The position numbers were made by a program, and so were the translations under genes. Below, piece by piece: positions 1 through 5,666 of a DNA stretch of 6,967 nucleotides. Below the pieces are notes generated by a model. The model was given only the letters and a program-made list of their open reading frames with translations, ran no database searches and was not told where the DNA came from. The stretch comes from Gemmatimonadota bacterium. Its GTDB lineage: Bacteria; Gemmatimonadota; Gemmatimonadetes; Gemmatimonadales; Gemmatimonadaceae. The stretch covers positions 1 through 6,967 of the forward strand of contig JAQBPZ010000003.1 in the NCBI GenBank assembly GCA_028287225.1, in the 5' to 3' direction. Positions within the stretch are counted from its first letter, which is position 1, and each line of letters begins with the position of its first letter.

Positions 1-873
1 GCCGCCGGCGGCCACGACTTCGACGCCCTCCAGCGCGAGGCCCGCACGCGCGCGTTCCGGCCGGTCTCGTTAGGCGCCACCGCCACCTTCGAGGTCCACA
101 ACGCGGTGCGCCGCGTGCGCTCGCGCAACGTCGTCGCCCGGCTCGACGGCTCCGATCCCACGCTCAGGAAGGAGTACGTGGTCCTCTCGGCGCACTGGGA
201 CGCCTACGGCATCGGCCGGCCCATCAACGGCGACTCCATCTACAACGGCGCGCTCGACGACGCGTCCGGCGTGGCGTGGCTGCTGGCGCAGGCGCGGGCC
301 TTCAAGTCGATGCGCGTACCGCCCCGCCGCACGCTCGTCTTCCTCGCCGTGACGGCGGAGGAGCAGGGGCTGCTCGGCTCGCGCTGGTACGGACAGCATC
401 CGATCTATCCGCTGTCCGCCACCGTGGCCGACATCAACATGGACGCGATGAACACCTTCGGCCGCACCCGCGCGGTCGTCTCGCTCGGCTACGGCCGCTC
501 GTCGCTCGAGGACGTGCTCGCGGCCGAGGCGGCGAAGGACGGACGCGTCGTGCGCGCGGATCCGGAGTCGGAGAAGGGCTACTTCTATCGCGCCGACCAT
601 TTCGAGTTCGCGCGCCGCGGCGTGCCCGCCCTCTCGTTCCTCTTTCCGGGCACCGACTACATCGGCAAGCCCGCCGGCTACGAGGCGCGCGTGCGCGGCG
701 AGTACATCGCGCGCGACTACCACAAGCCCAGCGACGAGGTGAAGCCCGACTGGGACCTCGCGGGTGTGGTCGACGACACGCGCCTCCTCTTCCGTACGAC
801 GCTCGACGTCGCCAACGCGACCGCCTGGCCGACATGGACGCGGGGATCGGAGTTCACTCGGCCACGTCGCTAG
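1..873 (+). CDS. M28 family zinc metallopeptidase, C-terminal part (5' end outside window)
   Basis: The frame is open from base 1 to the TAG at 871-873, giving 290 visible residues; the true start lies upstream. All five di-zinc ligand positions of the M28 (aminopeptidase Y/S type) fold are recognisable. They are His65 in SAHWDAYG, Asp87 in GALDDASG, Glu120/Glu121 in TAEEQGLLGS (catalytic base plus ligand), Asp148 in DINMDAM, and His241 in DYHKPSDE. The enzyme is therefore probably active and removes N-terminal residues from peptides. Family members of this kind are commonly exported and carry a signal peptide and often a PA domain before the catalytic domain; both would be in the missing part. 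The first visible residues, ending in RSRNVVARLDGSDP, match the strand that usually leads into the catalytic domain. A propeller protein follows on the same strand after 173 nt, so the two may be functionally linked. Substrate specificity cannot be read from the sequence. The family call is very secure. Confidence 0.95.
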   Translation, partial: AAGGHDFDALQREARTRAFRPVSLGATATFEVHNAVRRVRSRNVVARLDGSDPTLRKEYVVLSAHWDAYGIGRPINGDSIYNGALDDASGVAWLLAQARAFKSMRVPPRRTLVFLAVTAEEQGLLGSRWYGQHPIYPLSATVADINMDAMNTFGRTRAVVSLGYGRSSLEDVLAAEAAKDGRVVRADPESEKGYFYRADHFEFARRGVPALSFLFPGTDYIGKPAGYEARVRGEYIARDYHKPSDEVKPDWDLAGVVDDTRLLFRTTLDVANATAWPTWTRGSEFTRPRR

Positions 874-900
874 CGTCATATCGCCAGCCGTTCCTGACAT

Positions 901-1004
901 CGTACGCGAGTCTCCTCGAATGCGAGGCGAATCGCCGCGATCCATTCATGCAGTTGAGGACGCGCCGCGAGAATTCGCCTCCCATTCGAGGAGATTCGCG
1001 TACG
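901..1004. repeat. BIME/REP-like pair of inverted 39-nt palindromic units
   Basis: Bases 901-939 and the reverse complement of 966-1004 agree at 34 of 39 positions, with a 26-nt spacer (940-965). The outer ends are the perfect hexamer CGTACG on both sides. The left unit is itself a hairpin: within 907-936, GCGA-TC-CCTCG pairs with CGAGG-GA-TCGC around the loop AATG, giving 11 of 13 pairs. The right unit folds less well. Two inverted palindromic units around a short spacer is the layout of bacterial interspersed mosaic elements built from REP sequences. The element fills most of the 173-nt gap between the M28 gene and the propeller gene, in which I see no coding sequence. It could act as a terminator or mRNA 3'-end stabiliser for the upstream gene; that role is inference. 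Only one copy is in the window, so dispersal in the genome is not shown. Confidence 0.7.
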
Positions 1005-1046
1005 CCGAACAGGAAGTTCCCACCCGACCTCACGCCAACGCCTGAC

Positions 1047-4000
1047 ATGAACCTGAAGCTCGCAATCATCGTCGCGCTTGCCGCGGCGCCCCTACACGCG
1101 CAGCAGCGCACCGCCGCCGCCACCGCGCCCGTCGCCGACAGCACGCGCGCCATCGCGCGGTCGGCCTTTCCGTCGCTGCGCTGGCGGAACATCGGGCCCT
1201 TCCGGGGCGGGCGCACCGTGGCGGTCACGGGCTCGTACGTGGACCCGCGGGTCTTCTACTTCGGCGCCGTGAATGGCGGGGTATGGAAGACGACGAACGG
1301 CGGGCAGAGCTGGCGCAACATCTCGGACTTCCGGGTGAAGGGCGGCGCGCCGGAGATCTCGTCGGTCGGCGCGATCGCCGTGGCCCCGAGCGATCCGAAC
1401 GTGCTCTACGTGGGCACCGGCGAGTCCGGGCTGCGCGAGGACCTCACCTACGGCAACGGCGTGTACCGCTCCACCGACGGCGGCGAGACGTGGGAGCATC
1501 GCGGCCTGGACGACACGCAGCAGATCGGCGCCATTCGCGTGCACCCGTCCAACCCCGACATCGCGTACGTGGCGGCCATCGGGCACGCGTTCGGGCCGAA
1601 CCGCCAGCGCGGCGTCTACCGCACCACCGACGGCGGGCGGAGCTGGACGCAGAGCCTCTTCGTCAACGACACCACCGGCGCCATCGACCTGGCGATGGAC
1701 CCCACGAACCCGCGCATCCTCTACGCGGCGATGTGGCACCTGCGGCGCTTTCCCTGGGGGATGACCTCCGGAGGCGGGCGCAGCGGCCTCTGGAAGTCCA
1801 CCGATGGCGGCGACAGCTGGGCCGACATCTCCGCAAATAGCGGCCTGCCGCAGACGGCGCTTGGCCGGATCGGCGTTACGGTGTCGCCCGCCAACCCGCG
1901 CCGCCTGTACGCCACCGTGGAGGCGCCCGACTCGGCCGGCGTTCCGCGCGGCGGCATCTTCCGGAGCGACGACGCCGGCGCCACCTGGGACCGCGTGAAC
2001 GGCGACCAGCGCTGGCAGGTGCGCGCATGGTACTACTCCACCATCACCGCCGACCCGCGCGACGAGAACACGCTGTACGTGAACAACCTGAGCACCTGGC
2101 GCTCGGTCGACGCCGGCCGCACGTGGACGAGCATGCGGGTGCCCCACGGCGACACCCACCTCCTGTGGATCGACCCGAAGGATCCGCAGCGGATGATCCA
2201 CGCCAACGATGGCGGCGCAACGGTCTCGTACGACCGGGGCGCGACGTGGAGCAGCGTCATGAACCAGCCCACCTCGCAGCTCTACCACGTCACCACGGAC
2301 AACCAGTACCCCTACCGCATCTATGCCGCGCAGCAGGACGACGGTTCGCTGAGCATCGCGAGCCGCTCGGATCGCGGGTCCATCGGACGGCAGGACTGGT
2401 GGGACGTCGCCGGTGGCGAGAGCGCGTACATCGCGGTGGATCCCACCAACCCCGACATCACGTACGGTGGCGGCTACATGGGGGAGATCTGGCGGCAGGA
2501 CCTGCGCACGAGGCACGAGCGCAACGTGGCCACGGGCCTGGACAACTACGACGGCTGGGCGGCGGGTGAGGTGCCCGAGCGCTTCGCGTGGACCTTCCCG
2601 CTGTTCTTCTCCCCGCACGACCCGAAGACGCTCTACACCGCGTCGCAGCACCTCTGGAAGTCGACCAACGAGGGGAACAGCTGGACGCGGATCTCCCCCG
2701 ACCTGTCGAGAGCCGACCCGCGCACCCTCGGCCGCAGCGGCGGCGTGATCCATGGTGACATGACCGGCACCGAGTGGTACGCCTCGGCGTTCGCGGTGGC
2801 CGAGTCGCCGTTGACGAAGGGGCTGATCTGGGCGGGGAGCGACGACGGGATGGTGCACCTGACGCGCGACGGCGGCGCCACCTGGCAGAACGTCACGCCG
2901 GCGGGGCTCGGCGCCTTCACGAAGATGAGCATCGTGGAGCCCGGCCACCACGACGCGGGCACCGCGTACATCGCCGCGAACCGGTACCAGCAGGACGACT
3001 TCAAGCCGTACCTCCTGAAGACCACCGACTACGGCCGCACCTGGTCGCGGATCGACGCCGGTATTCCCACCGGCGCCTACACGCGCACGATCCGTGAGGA
3101 TCCGGTGCGCCGCGGCCTGCTGTTCGCCGGCACGGAGACGGGGGTCTACGTCTCGTTCGACGACGGCTCGCGCTGGCAGCCGCTGCAGATGAACCTTCCG
3201 CGCACGAGCGTCCGCGACCTCGTCATCAAGGACAACGACCTGATCGCGGGCACGCACGGCCGGTCGATCTGGGTGCTCGACGACATCTCGCCGCTGCGCC
3301 AGATGGCCGACTCGGTGCGCGCGTCGCGCGTGCACCTCTTCGCGCCGGCGACCGCGGTGCGCTCCGCGGGCGGGCGCTCCGGACGTCGCGATGCGGAGTC
3401 GGGGGAGAATCCGTTCGCCGGCGTGTACGTGGACTACTGGCTGAAGAATGCCCAGAAGGACGGTGGCGAGGTGAAGCTCGAGTTCCGCGGTCCGTCGGGC
3501 GAGGTCATCCGCACCTTCGTGAGCGAGAGCGGCTCGCCGGCGAAGGCGGACAGCGCCCGCATCGCATACACCGCCTCCGACTCGTTGAAGCGCCTCTCGG
3601 CGTACGACACGACAGGGCAGTCGTCCCAGCGACGCCGCATCGAGGGGGACAGCCTCGCCTATCTCCCCTCGGACTCGGTCGTCCACGCGCGGGCCGGCCT
3701 CAACCGCTTCGTCTGGGACCTGCGCGCCCCGGGCGTGCGCCCCCTCAAGAACGTCGTCAACGACGAGGGCACGATGGCGGGCCCGATGGTCGTGCCGGGC
3801 CAGTACACGGTGCGGCTCACCGCGGACGGCGTGACGCGCACGCAGATCTTCCGCGTGGTGGATGATCCGCGCATGGGCGCGACACCCGAGCAGCTCGCCG
3901 CGTCGTACCAGTTCACCACGCAGGTGGTCGCGAAGCTCAACCAGCTCGGCGACCAGGTGCGCCACATCGAGACCATGCAGAAGCAGATCTCCGAGCGCGA

Positions 4001-4364
4001 GGCAGCCGCGAAGGGCATGCCGAACGCCTCGCGGATCTCGGCATCGGGGCGGTCGCTCCGCGCGCAGCTCGAAGCGGTGCGCGCCTCCCTGGCCGACGTG
4101 CACAGCCAGACGGACCAGATCACCCTGCACTATCCGGTGCGTCCGTACAACCAGCTCCTGAACGTGAACCGCATGGCGCATAGCTACGACCGCGGCCCCA
4201 CGGAGCAGGGCCGCGCCGTGCTGCGCGACCTCTCGGCCCAGGTCGACGCCTCCATCGCGCGGCTTCGGGCCATCGAGGCAGGGGACGTGACGGCATTCAA
4301 CCGGATGCTGGACGAATCCAGGGTGCCGGCAGTCGTCGTCGAGGTGCAGAAGCCCATCGGGTGA
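1047..4364 (+). CDS. Exported Asp-box (BNR/VPS10-sortilin-like) beta-propeller protein with C-terminal helical region
   Basis: The product has 1,105 residues. The ATG at 1047 is chosen because it begins a clean signal peptide (MNLKLAII core, cleavage near LHA-QQ, residue 18). The frame is open further upstream but runs into the M28 gene. No Shine-Dalgarno sequence precedes this ATG. After RWRNIGPFRGGRT (about 45-57), Asp-boxes (S/T-x-D-x-G-x-x-W) end at Trp 89, 149, 200, 258, 314, 360, 401, 546, 613, 666 and 710, indicating one large or two stacked beta-propellers. Residues about 790-940 look like Ig/FlgD-type strands (LNRFVWDLRAPG near 890). Residues about 945-1090 are Q/E/A/R-rich and predicted helical. 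This large family, often annotated as 'glycosyl hydrolase' or 'VPS10 domain protein', has no proven general function. Asp-boxes are structural and do not prove sialidase or glycosidase activity. The location is probably periplasmic or outer surface. The upstream M28 peptidase suggests a role in protein or polymer handling (inference). Confidence 0.93.
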   Translation: MNLKLAIIVALAAAPLHAQQRTAAATAPVADSTRAIARSAFPSLRWRNIGPFRGGRTVAVTGSYVDPRVFYFGAVNGGVWKTTNGGQSWRNISDFRVKGGAPEISSVGAIAVAPSDPNVLYVGTGESGLREDLTYGNGVYRSTDGGETWEHRGLDDTQQIGAIRVHPSNPDIAYVAAIGHAFGPNRQRGVYRTTDGGRSWTQSLFVNDTTGAIDLAMDPTNPRILYAAMWHLRRFPWGMTSGGGRSGLWKSTDGGDSWADISANSGLPQTALGRIGVTVSPANPRRLYATVEAPDSAGVPRGGIFRSDDAGATWDRVNGDQRWQVRAWYYSTITADPRDENTLYVNNLSTWRSVDAGRTWTSMRVPHGDTHLLWIDPKDPQRMIHANDGGATVSYDRGATWSSVMNQPTSQLYHVTTDNQYPYRIYAAQQDDGSLSIASRSDRGSIGRQDWWDVAGGESAYIAVDPTNPDITYGGGYMGEIWRQDLRTRHERNVATGLDNYDGWAAGEVPERFAWTFPLFFSPHDPKTLYTASQHLWKSTNEGNSWTRISPDLSRADPRTLGRSGGVIHGDMTGTEWYASAFAVAESPLTKGLIWAGSDDGMVHLTRDGGATWQNVTPAGLGAFTKMSIVEPGHHDAGTAYIAANRYQQDDFKPYLLKTTDYGRTWSRIDAGIPTGAYTRTIREDPVRRGLLFAGTETGVYVSFDDGSRWQPLQMNLPRTSVRDLVIKDNDLIAGTHGRSIWVLDDISPLRQMADSVRASRVHLFAPATAVRSAGGRSGRRDAESGENPFAGVYVDYWLKNAQKDGGEVKLEFRGPSGEVIRTFVSESGSPAKADSARIAYTASDSLKRLSAYDTTGQSSQRRRIEGDSLAYLPSDSVVHARAGLNRFVWDLRAPGVRPLKNVVNDEGTMAGPMVVPGQYTVRLTADGVTRTQIFRVVDDPRMGATPEQLAASYQFTTQVVAKLNQLGDQVRHIETMQKQISEREAAAKGMPNASRISASGRSLRAQLEAVRASLADVHSQTDQITLHYPVRPYNQLLNVNRMAHSYDRGPTEQGRAVLRDLSAQVDASIARLRAIEAGDVTAFNRMLDESRVPAVVVEVQKPIG

Positions 4365-4368
4365 CGGT

Positions 4369-4384
4369 CGCGGACCGGTCCGCG
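4369..4384. repeat. 16-nt perfect palindrome just after the propeller gene stop
   Basis: CGCGGACCGGTCCGCG is a perfect palindrome starting four bases after the TGA at 4362-4364. As RNA it can form a 6-bp stem with a CCGG loop. It lies directly before the longer stem-loop at 4392-4435 and may be part of the same 3'-end structure. A protein-binding site is also possible, but nothing in the sequence favours it. Confidence 0.5.
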
Positions 4385-4391
4385 CATCAGA

Positions 4392-4435
4392 GAGAACTGG
4401 GCAGGCGCCGAGGATCCGGCGCCTGCCCAGTTCTC
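4392..4435. terminator. Perfect 19-bp stem-loop between convergent genes, probable bidirectional terminator
   Basis: Bases 4392-4410 and 4417-4435 are exact reverse complements (19 bp, with a GC-rich GGGCAGGCGCCG core) around the 6-nt loop AGGATC. It sits 27 nt after the propeller gene stop and 47 nt after the sigma factor stop on the other strand, as expected for a shared terminator of convergent genes. No T-run follows on either strand (CTTCA on +, TCTGATG on -), so it is not a textbook intrinsic terminator. It may block read-through or exonucleases by stem stability alone. A smaller GC hairpin (CGGCGC/GCGCCG, 4455-4470) lies between it and the sigma factor stop. The rest of 4365-4482 shows no gene. 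Confidence 0.7.
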
Positions 4436-4482
4436 CTTCATGCAGGTGCGTCGTCGGCGCGCGTGCGCCGGCACGCCAGCAG

Positions 4483-5070
4483 CTACCGGCCGAGATCGCG
4501 CGCGAGCCAGGCCTCGGCGAAGCGCAGGTCGCGCATCACGGTCGGCGCCGACGTCTCCAGCACCCGCGCCGCCTCGTCCAGGGTGAACCCGGCGAAGTAG
4601 CGAAGCTCCAGCGCCTTCGCCTGCCGAGGGTACAGGCCCGCGAGCCGCGAGAGTGCGTCGTCCAGCGCGATCAGCATCTCGGGTTCGGCCGACGCCGCGT
4701 CCCCGCTGCCGACCTGGCTCCACGCCACGGAGTCCAGCGCGACGTGCACCGCCGCGCCGCCCCGTTTCTGCGCGAGCCGCTCCTTGGCATGGTCGATCAG
4801 GATGCGACGCATGGCGGTGGAGGCCACGGCGAAGAAGTGGCCGCGGTCCTGCCAGTCGGGGGTCATCCCCGACGCCATGCGCAGGTAGGCCTCGTGCACG
4901 AGCGCCGACGTGTCGAGCGTGTGGTCGGGATGCTCGGCCCGGAGGCGCGCGTGCGCCAGGGCGCGCAGCCGTTCGTAGACCCGCGGCAGCATTGCGTCGA
5001 AGGCACCGAGGTCGCCGTCGCGCCAGCGTCGCAGGTAGATCGTGATGTCGTCGGAGGTGTCGGACGGCAT
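4483..5070 (-). CDS. ECF-type RNA polymerase sigma factor (TIGR02999-like)
   Basis: The product has 195 residues. The ATG at 5068-5070 is forced: reading upstream in frame there is no ATG, GTG or TTG before a TGA at 5149-5151. Region 2 spans about residues 8-100, with TLDTSALVHEAYLRM (51-65) and HFFAVASTAMRRILIDHAKER (78-98) ending in KRGG, which is the hallmark wording of the TIGR02999 ECF group. Region 4 spans about 132-190 with the helix-turn-helix in FTLDEAARVLETSAPTV (162-178), which would read the -35 element. The linker (105-130) is short and there is no fused C-terminal extension. No anti-sigma factor gene is adjacent. In this group, control by partner Ser/Thr kinases or other signalling proteins has been proposed from gene context, but none is visible here. 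No clear Shine-Dalgarno sequence precedes the ATG. The gene is convergent with the propeller gene and divergent from the NTF2-like gene. Confidence 0.95.
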   Translation of the reverse strand: MPSDTSDDITIYLRRWRDGDLGAFDAMLPRVYERLRALAHARLRAEHPDHTLDTSALVHEAYLRMASGMTPDWQDRGHFFAVASTAMRRILIDHAKERLAQKRGGAAVHVALDSVAWSQVGSGDAASAEPEMLIALDDALSRLAGLYPRQAKALELRYFAGFTLDEAARVLETSAPTVMRDLRFAEAWLARDLGR

Positions 5071-5165
5071 GCGAAGCCACGGTGGATGAAAAATGGCCGT
5101 GCCGCTTCTCGCTCCCTTGATCGAGGCAACCGGCCGCCGCGCGGCCGATCACCGCGAGGGGCGTG
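5071..5165. promoter_or_regulatory. Divergent intergenic region between sigma factor and NTF2-like genes, with nested inverted repeats
   Basis: These 95 bp must hold the 5' signals of both genes. TGATCG (5118-5123) and CGATCA (5146-5151) form an inverted pair separated by 22 nt. Inside the right part lies a 7-bp hairpin, CGGCCGC-CGC-GCGGCCG (5131-5147). These could be operator sites, but a region this GC-rich makes short inverted repeats by chance. I could not find a convincing -10/-35 pair on either strand. A short A-run (AAAAA, 5088-5092) near the sigma factor start is the only AT-rich patch. Confidence 0.4.
5156..5159 (+). promoter_or_regulatory. Likely ribosome binding site of the NTF2-like gene
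   Basis: GAGG lies six bases before the ATG at 5166 and is the best-spaced Shine-Dalgarno match for this gene. It favours 5166 over the GTG at 5163, which is too close, and over the ATG at 5190, whose AAGGA sits directly against the start codon. Confidence 0.5.
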
Positions 5166-5666
5166 ATGCGTGACCTGACGGGGGAAGGAATGAAACCTAC
5201 GGAGGATGCCGAGCCCCTGCGAGCCGGGGGCAGGGCGCGTGCATGTGCGGTGGAGGCCGACGTCGCCGTGTTCTATCGGTTCATCGAGGCGGTGGCCCGA
5301 GGGGCCACCCCGTCCGTGGTGGTGCAGCACCTCGCGCAGGGGTTCGTGGAGCACGGAGCCGGGCCGGACCACGACGCCGTGTCGCTCGCGAGCGGGCTCG
5401 CGGCTCGGCGCTGCCGGTTCCACGACGCCGAGTGGTGCATCGAGCGGCTCGTGGGCGTCGGCGGGCTCGTGATCTGCGACGCCGTGCTGTCGTGGGGCCG
5501 CCACGACGGTGGGCGCGATCAGGCGCGGGAAACGCTCGTCGCCCGCGTCGAGGCGGGCCGCATCGCGGAGTGCTGGCGCGTCGGCGATGCGAGGTTGCGG
5601 CTCGATGCCGCGCTGGACCGCGGTGGTCCGGGGCACCTTCCCGGAGACGACGTCACTTCACGCTGA
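5166..5666 (+). CDS. SnoaL/NTF2-like small protein, function unknown
   Basis: The product has 166 residues from the ATG at 5166; the frame is closed upstream by TGA at 5118-5120, so only GTG 5163, ATG 5166 or ATG 5190 are plausible starts. The first 28 residues are low-complexity. The NTF2/SnoaL-like cone fold is suggested by a starting helix VEADVAVFYRFIEAVARG (29-46), FVEHGAG (60-66), a central strand LVGVGGLVICDAVLSWG (95-111), and the closing strands TLVARVEAGRIAECWRVGD (123-141). That last stretch parallels the 'RVEDGKIVEHWDV' ending of SnoaL-like proteins. Members of this fold are either small enzymes (isomerases, cyclases) or binding domains; no catalytic set can be assigned. There is no signal peptide, so it is cytoplasmic. 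It is transcribed divergently from the ECF sigma factor, and its last 9 nt overlap the end of the TPR gene. The fold call is moderately sure and the role is unknown. Confidence 0.75.
   Translation: MRDLTGEGMKPTEDAEPLRAGGRARACAVEADVAVFYRFIEAVARGATPSVVVQHLAQGFVEHGAGPDHDAVSLASGLAARRCRFHDAEWCIERLVGVGGLVICDAVLSWGRHDGGRDQARETLVARVEAGRIAECWRVGDARLRLDAALDRGGPGHLPGDDVTSR

Noticed and set aside
954..982. TTGAGG as a -35 box for the propeller gene
   Set aside because: Seventeen bases later the sequence is GC-rich (GCCTCC) with no -10-like hexamer, and the site lies inside the inverted repeat.
901..1004. CRISPR array or transposon terminal repeats
   Set aside because: There are only two units, they are inverted rather than direct, with a 26-nt spacer and no transposase gene. 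The nested hairpin fits a REP/BIME-type element better.
276..1046. Upstream in-frame extension of the propeller gene
   Set aside because: The frame is open but overlaps the M28 catalytic domain in another frame and gives an Arg/Ala-rich sequence without homology. The ATG at 1047 starts a proper signal peptide.
1281..3176. Sialidase (neuraminidase) assignment from the Asp-boxes
   Set aside because: Asp-boxes are structural and shared by many propellers. The sialidase FRIP motif and arginine triad are not recognisable, so no enzyme activity is assigned.
1092..4181. 1,029-codon open frame on the minus strand
   Set aside because: It is an exact antisense shadow of the propeller gene. The product is dominated by His, Arg, Val and Ala without domains, whereas the plus strand shows a signal peptide and eleven Asp-boxes. 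GC-rich codon bias removes stops from this frame.
4184..5152. 322-codon minus-strand open frame across the sigma factor and the stem-loop
   Set aside because: It is frame-shifted relative to the sigma factor, runs through the 19-bp hairpin and into the propeller gene, and its translation is Arg/Ala/Gly-rich with no motif.
4863..5636. 257-codon minus-strand open frame antisense to the NTF2-like gene
   Set aside because: It overlaps both the sigma factor and the NTF2-like gene. The plus-strand product has a coherent NTF2-like pattern and a Shine-Dalgarno sequence; this one has neither.
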